This document shows positions 27,306 through 40,063 of a stretch of 64,000 bases of DNA, one piece after another. The DNA is from Brachyhypopomus gauderio (lineage: Eukaryota > Chordata > Actinopteri > Gymnotiformes > Hypopomidae), in the NCBI RefSeq assembly GCF_052324685.1, contig NC_135223.1, positions 10,407,766 through 10,471,765 on the forward strand. Reading direction: 5' to 3'. How positions within the stretch are numbered: the first letter of the stretch is position 1; each line of letters begins with the position of its first letter. The notes beneath the pieces are model-generated. The model did not search any database. It was not told where the DNA came from and saw nothing but the letters and a program-made list of their open reading frames with translations. The position numbers and the translations under genes are program-made.

Positions 27306-28656
27306 TCATACATTGAGCTAAACAGTGGTGCTTGTCCTGCTGATTTATGGTGTTATCTGAGACGGCTGACACTTGCGTTGCCTCTGTGCTTCCTGCACTG
27401 ATGTTCTAAACCTGTCACTCAGCACATGTGTCCATTGCGTGTGTAAGAAAGCGGTAGCAGGTTCTCGTTTGGAATTCGTTTCCCTCCACGGGTGTGTGCC
27501 TGTGTGGTGGCAGGTGTCTGCGGCTGTGGTGTGCAGATAATGTCTCGTTTTTGATCTTACTGCCCCGAAGCAATTATCCTCCTTTGGCAAGTGCCAGTGT
27601 GCAGTTTACACTTTTGCAGATGGCTCTCAGAGGCAGGTCAAGCCACACCCCCTCCGGCGCCTCAGGCCTGACACCCCCTCCCCCCCAGAGAGCACTTCCA
27701 GTATTTGTCTCACCGTCGTGGGCATTACACCAGCCAATGCTCAGATGTCTGTGTGACGGGGGAACCACGCAGGCCACCCATAGAGCCCCAGGCGGCAATG
27801 CAGTGGTGGAGCTGAAGTCTTCAGATGATACCGCACAATGTTATCCTGCAAAACACGACTTCCTGACTCCTTCGTCACAGCTCCGGATCAGCACCCAGAC
27901 AGAGGCGGAGTTAAACAGAAAAATGCATTTACATATTCATAATGGCTAATGAGGTTTTGGCAATAAAATGGCGTCACTACTGATAAAGCACAGGGTAAAG
28001 TTAATAAGAAATGACTGATTAGCTGCTAGGCCTTATTATAGTTCACCCACTTATGTGCTGCATCACCATCCTGTCTTTGTTGCCACTCAGTGGTTCCCTG
28101 AACAATTTCTGCCACAAATGATGACAGACAGGAGACTTATGTCTTTCCACTTCTAGAATGTTTAATTTTACTTCAATTTTAATCATTAGCATAATGGATC
28201 CAAGCATTTGCATTTTTATATATACAATATGAGTATTTTATAAAGAATAACACATCTTGAAACTCCAAGCCCTGCTTGAATTGTCTCTTCAATAAGAAAC
28301 TGACAGACAGCAAAGACCCCCATCAATCTGCGGAAGAACAAAGCTTCAGAGACCACAAGCCATGAAGTTCAAATGCCAGTTCAAGACCCTCTGTGGCCCC
28401 TTGCAACCGACTGGTGGTCTGTCACAAGTTTATCAGGGAAACACTGTTTCTCTCTTCATGCCGGCTCCCTTCCCAGTGGGATCTCCATGCCAGCTGTCAC
28501 AGTAGCCGTGCGCGCCGGCCGGTTTTCCCAGGCTACAGCCTGTGGGAAAATGTGCAGTGGCCAGTAATTGATTCCGCACTGCTGGCCCCATTACTTTACA
28601 CTGGAGCACAGTCGCCCAAAAAAACAGCCAAGCAATCTGTGAGCAGCCTGTTAGCA

Positions 28657-28661
<5 letters not shown>

Positions 28662-28714
<53 letters not shown>
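28662..28714 (+). repeat. (CT)n microsatellite
   Basis: About 26 CT units followed by more CT-rich sequence to about 28740. Confidence 0.95.
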
Positions 28715-28718
<4 letters not shown>

Positions 28719-29426
28719 GTCTTTCTCTCTCTTTCTGCCCTCCACTAACAGCCTCTCTTGTTTACTCTGGCCATACAGATCATGCACTTCCTTAGTTTAG
28801 TTTTTCTAGAACATTCTAGTCTTTCTCTGCTTCTATTGCTAATCTGTTGCTCTCAGATATTTATTCACTCTTCAAATTACCTCCACCTCTACCAGGCTGT
28901 GTGGTAACAGAATGCTAGGGCCATCTGTCATTTACACGTCTTTGCTGTTAATTTCAGGGAGTGTAGGAATGTATAGATACATGCTGTGTGTGCAAACACT
29001 CACATATGCACAAATATACATTCATATGATCATCATTGGAAAAGTTTATTTTTCATAAGATAATATTCATAGTCATATTCATAGACATTTTTGTGCTGAA
29101 TGACTTACAGTAGTTCTTACACTAATGACAATAATTATAAATGTAGAGGACACATTTGTTTGTGACTAAATGTGACGTGTCAAGCAATATGAGGTCTAAG
29201 AGGTTTGTGTTAACATCTCAGACACTGAACGATATAGTGGAAACAAATTCCAAAACACCTTTGTGTGAGGACACGTCTCATGAGGGTCTTCATTGTCAGT
29301 ATATGTACTGGGATGTTAAGGTTGGACATAAAACCAGTATGCTGTCTGCATTATTAACTAAGTGTTCAGAGTGAGTTCAGAGGGTTCTCTCCACACACAA
29401 CTCCCACACCATGTTTCTTTTGGCAG

Positions 29427-29518
29427 ACAACAACCCGAAGACGGTACTAATGAACGCCATTTTAGGATACGTCGAGGCCAATGCGTTCCTGTGCCATCAG
29501 ACATCAAGCAGCCTGAAT
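29427..29518 (+). other. Unassigned exon-like segment
   Basis: A 92-base stretch follows a plausible acceptor (TTTCTTTTGGCAG) and ends at a donor (AAT/GTATGTG). One frame is open throughout and reads NNPKTVLMNAILGYVEANAF and on. No family was recognised and no neighbouring exons were found. It may be part of a noncoding RNA or chance. Confidence 0.2.
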
Positions 29519-30456
29519 GTATGTGTTTGAATGTGTTTTTTTTTTTTCATTTTCTCGCTGCAAGTTAGACCCTGTGATAGGGTGTGAGAGTTCTATATTA
29601 ACCCTGATGACATGGGACTGCTAACCAAACAGAAACCCCATGTACACTCCAACCCCACACCTTTTTTTTTGTTTTGTTCTTCAGTGTTTGGTGTGATGCG
29701 AGCATGTGTTCCAAACAAACAAAATCCAGCCAAGCACCAAACCATGTGACTTTGTTGGTGTCCAGTGCTGACCAGTAGGTCTTCATGTTTGATTGACCCT
29801 TACAGCTACGACTAGAAGGTGCATGTGCAAGTCCTCATAAGGATGGTGCAAGATGGTGATGTTACAGCCAGTTTAAGAATATAATATGTCTAAATAGAAG
29901 GGGCGAAGGATATTTTGAAGGTATTTTTTTCTTGTGCAGAAACAGCACCTTCTACTGGAAGCATGACAACTTAGCACATTTTACAAATTATCTGCCTTTT
30001 GTACCACTGACAATTATGGATATAAACATTTTTCATTCAGAATGATATGGACTAATTTTTGCAAATTGCTACTTTTTCAGTTTAACATCTCATTAAAGTG
30101 TTCCAGCAGGCATAAGCACAATCAACACTCAGGCACCATGGATATCGCAACAGAAAACAAAGTGTGAACCAGCACCCTGCGGCAAACAGAGGCTGGCTTT
30201 AGTTCCTGTGCAGTGTCTCACGTGCACGCTCTCCCCAGAGCAGTGTCTCACGTGCACGCTCGTCGCTGAGCAGTGTCCTCTTTCAGCTATTCAGGAGTGT
30301 TCAGGTTGGAGCCTGGGAATGAGCACAGGGGGATGCTGTGTCAATACCACTCACCACCCGCCACAATGGCTGCCCCATTCGGCTGCTCTGTTGACAGACG
30401 CTTGGTCAAAGTGGCTGAGAGGGCCCCAGTTCTTTCAAACACACATACAAACGCGT

Positions 30457-30457
<1 letters not shown>

Positions 30458-30511
<54 letters not shown>
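30458..30511 (+). repeat. (CA)n microsatellite
   Basis: About 27 CA units. A short tandem duplication (CAGTGTCTCACGTGCACGCT, 30 bases apart) lies just upstream at 30211-30260. Confidence 0.95.
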
Positions 30512-30513
<2 letters not shown>

Positions 30514-31834
30514 GGGTACTACAGTACTAAATTTGTGTCTGCTTATCTGAGCACTGTTTATACAGCATGCTCTGATGTGCTGTCTGTCTGCTGGCGGCCC
30601 CCTCATCACTGACGACAATAGCTTGTCTGATAAGCTCAGGAAGGGCCAGAGACACATGAGTTCACCAGTGTGAGCAGAAGCATGTACAAGAACAGCTTAA
30701 CAACCACTCTTGTTCTAGAAATAAACGTTCGGTTGCTTTAAGAAGAACTGTTTCTAATAACTGTATAAGTACTTTGAAGCCAATTTAAACAAAATGGCCA
30801 GAAGATTCTTGGAGCTGCCATGTTTCCTTTCAAGGCTTCGACGGTCCTCAGCTAACACTCTGGGTGTTGCCTACACAGTACAAGCTTTTGTTCCACCACA
30901 GTCCCTCAGCCAATTAGCAGGCAGGATCCTGAGACCCGAGGCTGCCTGTTCAAGCTGTCCGTGTAGGAGGAACTGCCCTCAGGGACCCAGTGGACTAGAT
31001 CAAGAACCTCTATAGCAGTTGAAACAACCACAGCATACTGGTGTAACACTGGGGTACAGTAGTAGAGAAATCAAAACAGCAGGTGTCAGTCCAAGAATTA
31101 GTTTATTCAATAGATGTTGATAAACATAGCCTATTGCTTAAAATAAGAGATTTATGCATACTAATGTGAAGCAGCCCACTCCTCAAACAGAGTACATTCA
31201 GGTATCTAACACCAAACACACACATGCATGCGTACACACATGCAGACACACGCAAATGTTGATTTCAGTGTGATTAGTAAACCTCCTATAAGTAGGATTA
31301 CTGTGTAACCCTACACACCTGCAGTGAATCACTACAGGTGTATAGGGATACAGGAATGTTATTATCTCAGTAATAAGTTTGGTTTTCTGAGGAATTGCAA
31401 AACAATATGAATCACATTGACAATTGCTTTCTACCTCCCAGCCCTACAGTGGGTACTTACACTGTAAATGGAAAATGGAAATGGAAAATTGGACCAACAA
31501 TTCACTGGAATACACATGGAAAACTTGATTAACTAGTCACACCAGGCTGAGCTGTGGAAGCTGCTCCATATGCAAATCTTTCACAAGTCACTACAAGTCA
31601 ACCTGGTAGCACATCATATATATTACACTATATAAACAGTATATATAAAGTGACCACACGCATTGCTAATCAGTCACTTTCCATGAGAGAAATCCACTGT
31701 GGAATTCGATCACATGACTTGGCATTTACAACGAAACAATAATTCACATTATTCTTTGTAAGTTTTTTTCTCTTCCTGCACCTTCACAGATCTCTACAAA
31801 AATCTGTTCCAATGAAATGCTTCCACCTCCCATG

Positions 31835-31874
31835 ATTGGTCTGTTTGTGCGGAAAGTGCCCACATCTCTTTAAA
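31835..31874 (+). promoter_or_regulatory. fabp11a: Putative promoter of the fabp gene
   Basis: An inverted CCAAT box (ATTGG, 31835-31839) and a TATA-like TTTAAA (31869-31874) are about 30 bases apart, placing a start near 31900 and a 5' UTR of about 80 bases. An alternative TATTTATAA at about 31941 is too close to the ATG to be favoured. Confidence 0.4.
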
Positions 31875-31982
31875 TCCAGAACTAAAGGATCTGACACCTC
31901 TGCAGTCTATGCCAATAGTATTAGAGTTGTGCAGCGTTTATATTTATAACTCACTGTGTTTTCTTCATACACAGCTGTGAAA

Positions 31983-32775
31983 ATGGAACAATTCATGGGT
32001 AAATGGAAACTGACGGAAAGTGACAATTTTGATGAGTACATGAAAGCAGTGGGTAAGCTTGAGTTATCTTTGGAGAGATGTATAGTTCGGTATTTTAATT
32101 AATTACATGTCTAAGCAAAGTGTTGCGGATAAGTAAAATATTCCAGATTTTAGGGTCATGCTTCGTTTTTCTAAGACACCTTTTGCGATGCAAATGCAGA
32201 TGCAGTCCACACCATCTACCTCAAACTAAATGATTAAGGCCATCTCTTGCGTCGTAGGTATCGGTTTTGCATCCAGGCAGATAGCCAATATAGCCAAGCC
32301 CAGTTTGTTATTCGGCGTGGGTGATCAGGGGCTCATATCCATGAAGTCCATGTCCACGTTCAAGACATTTGAGATCAAATTCAAGCTGGACGAGGAATTC
32401 GATGAAATCACTGCAGATGACCGACATGCAAAGGTAGCCGCAAACCATGTATCTCGTTCTGGCAATGGACATGTAAACCTGTATACTTATATTCTCCTAA
32501 CGCTCACTCTTCAGACCACTATGAGTCTCAAGAACGGTAAACTTATTCAAAGTCAGACGTGGGACGGCAAGACCACAACAATTGAAAGAGAGATTCAAGA
32601 CGGCAAATTGATGGTGGTAAGTTGAAGTAGTTTCAACGTCGGACACGTTCTCTTTTAAATGTCTAAATAAACAAATAAAGCGTGTGACTGCGTGTTTGGG
32701 CCCATATATTGTTTGATTTAGAAATGCATCATGGGTGAGGTGGTGTCTCTGAGGACGTACGAGAGAGAAGACTGA
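31983..32775 (+). CDS. fabp11a: Fatty-acid-binding protein, fabp11/FABP4 type
   Basis: Four exons (31983-32052, 32258-32433, 32515-32616, 32722-32775) with the classic FABP intron positions give 133 residues. The protein is a cytosolic ten-stranded barrel that carries long-chain fatty acids. [20 protein letters not shown] is the family N-terminus. Residues Arg107, Arg127 and Tyr129, in IEREIQ and LRTYERED, form the carboxylate-binding P2 motif. The wording [13 protein letters not shown] and [18 protein letters not shown] is closest, from memory, to fish Fabp11, the FABP4-related subfamily, rather than PMP2. The paralog letter 'a' is inferred from the hey1 neighbourhood and is uncertain. A polyadenylation signal lies at 32913-32918. 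Confidence 0.88.
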
Positions 32776-34880
32776 CCCGCACGCTTGTTGGGTCACCACG
32801 CTGCCCCGCCATTAAGATCTCTTCGCTGATCGTTTTATAAAGTGTGTACTGATGGTAATTGTACCGGTGTCCACCATTTTCCTCAGTGCTTTATGAACGC
32901 AAACAAAATACTAATAAAAATCACTAAAGAATGCTTGAAGTTGTATTTTGTTACACAACATACATACAGTGCTTGAGTTCTTTTACAGAGCATGCATAAT
33001 ACTTTGATGCAAAATGTTATACAAACTGTATGTATTTTATATTGTATCTCTCTCTTTTCGTATGTTTTCTATGCAGATAAGAGCACATGACTAGCATTTA
33101 CTTTCTCATGCGCCCCTTTACAAATCATTCAGGATCTGATTTGTAGAAATCAGCAACCACTAATCACTCTGAAGTATAACAAGGGCAAACCACACAATGC
33201 TATTAATCTTGTTTCATCAGTTTACAGACTCCTAATTACTGGGCAAGTATGTTCATCATTTGCATAAAAGGTACACACCCAGACTGCCTACAAATCAGAG
33301 GTGTATATGTGTCTGCATGATGTGTGCTATCCAATAGGAATGCAAACACGTGATAAGGCTTTTGGGGCCTTTGTAGAATGAGCTCCTGAACTGAAGTTAT
33401 AATACCTCTGGATTAGTGATGAGTGGGCAGGCAAAATGAAGTTGCTTGTGGGTTACTGTGAACTTTTGTGTAAATTTTACTCTCCCAAGAATGATTAGAA
33501 CTGCTTCCCTGCAGTTCTCATAACTTTATCAATTTTAATAGTTAAGTTGTTGCTGTTTTATATGCGTGCTTAATTTTAAATTACAAATCAATAACTAAAT
33601 GGGTGATATCTTTGTCCCTTATGAGTTGAAGTAAATTAAATGATGAATGAAAAATGATCTAATGATACTATATGAATGATAAAGTAACTTACTTTTATTT
33701 GGGTTTTAATGGAGTACGTTCAAGACTAAAATTTTATTTATCTATTAATTTGCAAAAGCCTTTGATTGTGGGTTATGCTTCTAACATTTAATGTACTTAG
33801 TTATGTACATTTATCTTAGTTTTAGCTTAGTTTTTTTTTTCAAATTGCATAGGAAGTCCAGCTCCTCCAGGACGGCACTTCTGTACGTTGCAAGAGGTTT
33901 TGTTGTGTCTCTCAGCACAGTTTCGAGAGCATGGAGGAGATACCAGGACATGGGCCATTACATGAGGAGAGCTGGAAAGGACCCCAGAGACAGTTTGGTA
34001 AACGCTATGCTGCTTGCAACATCATCCTGCTGACCAGTAACAGTGTGGTGGTATGGACCAACTGACTGTCAACATTTCCTGCCTAAATGGTGGATAGATA
34101 TCCACTTAGCTTTCAATTTCTGAGAGAGAGAGAGAGATTTGTACTATGATTTAAAACACAAATAAACACTCACACTTTGTCCACATTGCAGTAATTGTCT
34201 GAACCAAACTAACTGTGTCCAATAAAGATATGCAAAGTATAGTTTCTTCAGTGAAACCAGAAAAAAAGTATTTGAAATTGATGTACCTGATACTATTCTC
34301 GGACAATGTAATGGTTATAATAGTACAGCACTGCCATCTTGTGTGCCTTTGTCACATATACACTACATTTTAATTCTTGAATGGGATGAAAACTCTATTG
34401 GACTCAATCAAATATTCACATAATTTCTGTTATACTTTAGTTAATGTTTTTGGTTGAAAATCACATTTGTTATTTTCCTTTGTAAGGATTGTTTTTATTT
34501 TAAAATATTTATTTTTAGTTTGTTACATCTTATTGAGCAAAAACATACTATAGAGAAATTAAGCAAATAATGACAACTGCCTACACCAGCTGAAAGCATG
34601 CGTTCAGATATTAATATTTTTAAGTCATTTTATTTTTTACTTCACACACTATTTGTTTATTGTGACTTGTCACACTATTTGGTTTTCCTAAATTGCATTT
34701 TTAAAGATGTGTAATATGCCACATATGCCTTTAACTTCGTGCAATAAGTGATTATCACTTGAACACAAACGAATCATGCAAGTTAGACTAGCTAGATCCT
34801 ACGAAGTACGACTTCATAAGTTTTAGTCGCCCTATAGAAACTTTTATTTTGAAATAGGGTTGAAGCGCCTAACAGCCCCG
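32776..34880. other. fabp 3' UTR and intergenic spacer
   Basis: The fabp 3' UTR should end near 32940, after AATAAA at 32913-32918. The rest is AT-rich spacer with a transposase remnant at 33840-34062 and no other recognised gene. Confidence 0.5.
33840..34062 (+). pseudogene. Remnant of Tc1/IS630-type transposase HTH
   Basis: An open stretch reads LSTVSRAWRRYQDMGHYMRR, matching the second helix-turn-helix and linker of Tc1-like fish transposases. It runs into a stop soon after and the following sequence is scrambled. No catalytic domain remains. Confidence 0.65.
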
Positions 34881-34899
34881 TTGACGGCGGTTTCACGTT

Positions 34900-35682
34900 G
34901 ACTTGAGACCGTTTACAACAAAGAAGGGAGAAGGCATTTTTGTTTGGAAGTAACACAGCCTATTAACTAAAACGTCCGGAGCGCCGCGGTTCCCCCCGCA
35001 CGAGTGGATCCACAGCTACCGTTGTGATAATCGGGTAAAACACGTTATTGTCTGATATTTAGCTCACGTTTGATGAGGTTAGACGAGGTTAATGTTGGCC
35101 GCGGTGCCAGGCAGGGCAGGCGCCTGTTGGCGGACCAGCCCTCCGGGTAACTCGGTTAGGAACCTCCAGCTGGGTCACACCACAGCCCGGGGCACACGTC
35201 CGCCCAGCCCCGTCTCTCAGTCTCTCTCTCTGGGCTCGCCGTGCTCCGCGTTGAAGCAGTAAGACGGCTAGTTAACTCGCCTAGCCGGCTATTTATCCGA
35301 CTTACGCGCTGATCTTACGCTGTTTGAAGCTAATTGCTGCGGCTAGCCGCTAACTAGCGCGTGAACCAGTTAGCTTAGCCGCCTCACCGACGCCCGTCCG
35401 GCGGTACCGCAGCCCGCCAGCCTCACTGAGGGAAACATGTCCGATATTAAACAACGTAGCGGCGACTTAAGCGAGGTAGCGACACAGCCCACCGCTAGCT
35501 AGCTACTTTTACAGCCAGCTAACTAATTAACCCGCGTTTGGTCCGCTAACTAGCCCGGAGACGTGACTCTAGCTGGGGTGAGTTAGTCAGATATGAGGGC
35601 TCACGTCTGACAGGGTTTACCCCCCCCCCTAGACGACCTGCTCGATAACATTAAGTGAAGGAGAAATCCGAGACAAGCTGAG
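34900..35682 (+). promoter_or_regulatory. ankib1: ankib1 CpG-rich promoter and noncoding exon 1
   Basis: A CpG-rich block with many GCTAGC/TTAGC words, unlike the AT-rich flanks, ends at a good donor (GCTGAG/GTAAGGTG, exon end 35682). It is best read as promoter plus 5'-UTR exon 1 of ankib1, spliced to the exon starting 39987. No TATA box is evident, as usual for a CpG-type housekeeping promoter. The exact start is unknown. Confidence 0.6.
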
Positions 35683-37601
35683 GTAAGGTGTGTCTAGTTT
35701 GCTAGGAGAGCTGTGTGATTATTTTTAACGCCTGGTTCTTGAATATATACTCGTATCGCCTTTTGAAGTATACGTCTAAACATTTAAAACAAGATGTGGA
35801 GTGGCCACTAACTGCTGAGCTACTTTAGACGGTTGTGTTGATATCTGTGCCCGTGCCGAGACGTGACACACTGTTTGGTAAGTGAACAAGGTGTGGTTGT
35901 CCAGCGAGATGTCCGACTAGATGGAGGGAGAGCGTGTAAACAACACGTCGGCCTCTTCTAGTAAACGGACTTTTGGCTATAAACAGCACAAATAATCTGC
36001 AGTACATGGCAGCTGACCTGTACGAGCTTCACAGCATGACATTTCAGACTCAGTAGGGAAATTAACGGCACCCTGATGCATTTTTGCACTTAAAATGACA
36101 AACCAAAGGACTCCCCAAACTTTCCAAAGTTGGACGTTTTTACACCCACACCCCGTGTTTTAGCTATTCTATTCTGGGCTTGCGCCCAAACACACAGTTG
36201 CCACTGAGGTATTGTTGTATAAAATCAGTTTTTTAATCTTTAATTTGAGTTTATCTTTAACCACATGTAAATAAATAGGAAACGGTCTTGATTAACGCTG
36301 ACCAACATATGAATATGACGCAGCCTCACGGGCGAAGAGCAGGTTTGAGCATCATCTGACTAGTCACCTCAGGTGCCCGTGTTGACAGATGGCACGGGGA
36401 GAGGTATAACTGGAGCTCTGCTGAGTCCTGCCCCTCAACAGAACCTCCTCTCAGTGGGCTGGTGGAGTTGGCAGAGGGAGCCGGAAGCCCCTGGTGTTCC
36501 TGGACAAAAATGTATTTCTTTTCCTCACTAGCACCTGGTGCGCATGAGTCAGTGTGTTGGGAGCGTTGCTCTTGCCTTTATTACTGATCGAGTCTTCATT
36601 TGTAATGATCCACCTTGACTTACTCTGTGTAATTTCTCCAGCCCGTGTTGCTTGATCCTGTGAGATTTTATGCAGCTTTAGTGTTACAGCTGTTTTGAGC
36701 TTAGTAAAACTGCAATTAGTAAAAGTTACTGCTGCAAAATGAGTCCAGTTTGACATTACTGATGCAAATTATTGAGAGCTGATGATTTTATTACAAACAT
36801 TTGTGTGGTTTATGCATTGCTAATTAATAAAGACACTTGTGTTTTTACATAAGTTATTGTTGTTCTGAGAGCAATGTGATCTAAATGTTTAAGTGCGTTT
36901 GATGTAATTCAAGAAGTTAACAATTGACCCTGATATTGCAAAGCATGAAAATCAGTTGACACACTGATATGTAGTAATTTAATAGAATACAAATGAGCTG
37001 AAATTGATACATCTGCCCAGCATTAGTTATATGTACTTTGCTGAATATGGTTGACCCTAGGAATGACTTTACTTGGTTATAAAAGATTTATCAACTTGGT
37101 TTGTTATGTAAAGTCTCTCACTCAGACAGTTCAGTACATTATACCAGTTGTGTTTACATTCCTTTGGAGCAGGATCATCGCTAATTCTGCCATCAACTTC
37201 ATGCTTGCAAGTAATAATAAAGTAAGCACTTCCAGTGTTTACTCTTATTTAATCACATTTCTTGTTGTGAAGGGTTTTTGGTAGCACAGTGTAGGTTTTT
37301 AGCCCGCCGTACGAGTATCTGGCAATACACTGTGCTTACTGGAATATGCCATGTTTTCTTAGTCAAACAGACAGAGATGGGGTTGAGTTATCGGTCATTG
37401 AGGACTGACTCATAAAGTAAGGGTCGTTAGGTCAGTTTAAAAAGACTGGTGCAGGAGGCATCTCGTACATATGATGTCATTGCTAAAATAAAAATTGATT
37501 AGGTTCTACACATTTTCTACATGGTTTTATACACAGTTTATTTGAATTAGTTACCTGGGGAAGTGTCAAGTGTGCTTTATGTGCAGTACATGAGTCATTT
37601 C

Positions 37602-38971
37602 TAGGGGTGCACGATATGGACTAGAATTGCGATGTGCGATAACATTGTTGGATATCCCGATATCGATGTGAACCACGATAAATTAAGATTAAAATACAGA
37701 AATGTAGTGTCTCTCTGAACAGCAGCACGTTAATTTGTTTTGTTTTTTACTGTGTAATGAATCCAGAATAATTACAAATATTTTGCAGGTTTATTCAACA
37801 ATAGATTCAATCTAGGTTTATACTTTCACGAGTGAGCGACTCCGCACACCTCGTTAACCTCCGCGAACGGCGGAAGCGTTTAATCTTGCCGTGTCACATT
37901 CTTTGCAGTGTTGTCCGAAACGATATGTATGTTGCTTTGTGTTTCAGGTTTGAAAAGTGCTGGAATTTAGGCTAAAGTATTTGAAAAGGCTTGAAATTGT
38001 AACTACTTCGTTTCACAACAAATATCTGTCTGACTGAACAATTCTCTTGTATTACGTTAACAAATACGAGCCTCTTGTAATTCCAGGACGAAACATGAGA
38101 GAACGTGAAGACGTTAAGATTGGGTGTTTTGAAAATAAATATCCATTAAATAATGTGATAAAAAAGCGAATTATTTCGAATCATTTAGAGTATATGTATA
38201 AATATTTTATTCAATAACGTGCTGGGAATTATTGAAATGGACCTTGAAAGTGACATACAAGTGCTTGAATTCCACCTTGTATAGGTGTATGAACCCTGCA
38301 AACATGACTGTTCTCATTGCGCTGAGACGCGGCGCGCGCGAACTTACAAAATTCGAGAGGTGCACGACCTCGTGAATCGACAGCGCGCGAGGCAATTGCA
38401 CACGGGCGAAGCCACCGCGATTACGTTATTTTCGCCTCCCGGACCCTCGCGCCGCATCAAGTGTAAACCAGGCTTAAACCAAATCGCGTGTCTGATGAGC
38501 GTGTTCACCCCACTCCAGGGTTGCCAGGTCCTACAAAAGTTTTCCGCACAAAATCTGCGAGTGTAAGTTGTCGGCGGGGTGGGGGTTGCGAGTGTGAAAT
38601 GGAGACAAATTAAGTATTATATCGCGATCGATTCTTAGTGTTGACTTGTAACTTCCGCAGTAGCCCAACTCAAAAGTAGCCCAAAAAACCGCACCCTGCG
38701 GCCCCAGAATTTTTACCCGCGGCTGGATTTTCAAACAAGCCCAATTTGGCGTGAAAACCGCGAACCTGGCAACTCTGCCTCACTCTGCCTCTTGCCTACT
38801 TACGTCACGTGATCATAGTCTGCAGCGCGAATAGCTCCCTCTATTGCTGGACGAGGATAACGCAATTTGAGTTTGCTGTTATTCAAGGAGTTATCGTGGC
38901 TCTTTCGATGTGTTTATCGTGAAACTTCACATCGCGATAACGATAAAAATACGATTAATCGTGCAGCCCTA
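37602..38971. mobile_element. Non-autonomous hAT transposon in ankib1 intron 1
   Basis: Ends are TAGGGGTGCACGAT and ATCGTGCAGCCCTA. An exact 8-bp target duplication GTCATTTC flanks it (37594-37601 and 38972-38979). The 1370-bp body has CGATATCG-rich subterminal sequence and no transposase. A second hAT element is nested at 38516-38777. Confidence 0.9.
38516..38777. mobile_element. Nested 262-bp hAT MITE
   Basis: The ends CAGGGTTGCCAGGT and AACCTGGCAACTCTG are near-perfect inverted repeats. The flanks CCCCACTC (38508-38515) and CCTCACTC (38778-38785) match at 7 of 8 bases, as an aged 8-bp target duplication. It lies inside the larger hAT element, so it inserted later. Confidence 0.8.
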
Positions 38972-39996
38972 GTCATTTCTTTATTTTTACTATGTGGCGA
39001 TGGAATATGTCCAGCAGGCTGGGTGATTGGAAAACACTGAGACAAAGGTTTGCATATTTTGCATTTTCTACCCATTGTACTATTTAGAGAACGAACAAAA
39101 CACTAGTTGAATGTAATAATGTACAGAGAAAACAGGATGGTTTTCTTAGGATAATTTTTATTTCTTTAGCTCATTCTCATGTGATATTTCTTGCATCGTG
39201 TCTCATTCATCTATTTATCAGCATTGCACCACAGTTTTCATATTGCCTCATCCCTAACTCTAACCTTGTTCACTGTAAATCATGCATGGGTCTCAATTAG
39301 TCCAAAAGAGATTGAAATCCAATCCATGTCCTCAGTGTAAATCCTTGGCTTGATTAGAATTCTGCACTGCAGGTTAGCAAATACACAGACAAATTTGCCA
39401 ATTTTGATCCTAAAATTTGATTCGTAACCCAAACAAAAGGTGCAACGGTTCATTGTTAACACGTGCAATAATCCAGCAGTACTGAGGTTTAGGCCCTAAA
39501 CCTTAGGGGTTACATCATGGATCATCTGCTGCAGGATAATATCAACTCTAAAAGGCGGTTTTCTCCTGCAAGTAGACCATGCGGATCAAGTAGGACATGC
39601 TGAGATTCTGCTTCTGTTGGGGCCTCATGCGACTGAACATGTGACTGTTTTGCGAGTACTGCTGGGCCTCAGCGGGGAGGAGTAACTCTGCCCTCCAGCG
39701 GAGAGTAGCCTGTCCTTCTGAAGCCTCTCTGCTCAGACCCTTCAAGTCTTCCTCGCTGTGCTTGCTGGGTTCCGGCTAGTTTTCGCAAATGCCTGAAAAG
39801 GAAGCGTGTCTCCTTCCCCCGTTCCAGCCCGCCAGACTGTCGGATAACCGTCCCCGCGAGGGACGGGCCCGTCAAAACGTAGACTCGTATTTAAAACCGT
39901 CCACTTGATCGTGCCCCTTAGGCGTCCGCCCTAAACGTCCTGTCGGAAACGGTCCCGTGTCTCACTCACTTCCTGCTTCCCCCCAGGAGACGCGCC

Positions 39997-40026
39997 ATGC
40001 CCGCTGCCCGCGGCTCCACCGGCTAA
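39997..40026 (+). promoter_or_regulatory. ankib1: Upstream ORF in ankib1 5' UTR
   Basis: The coding exon begins at 39987 after an AG acceptor. Ten bases in, an ATG in decent context (GCGCCATGC) opens a nine-codon frame (MPAARGSTG) that stops at 40024-40026, 37 bases before the real ATG. Such a uORF could lower ankib1 translation. Confidence 0.5.
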
Positions 40027-40063
40027 GTGGCCCTGACCAGAGCAGAGCGCTGGGAGCTCAGAG

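Larger units (their letters stand above)
24400..31800. other. Gene-poor interval between hey1 and the fabp gene
   Basis: Over 7 kb without a recognised protein gene. It contains a dispersed repeat, a perfect 31-bp tandem array, several microsatellites and one exon-like segment (29427-29518). As the upstream flank of hey1 it may contain enhancers, but none can be shown from one sequence. Confidence 0.5.
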
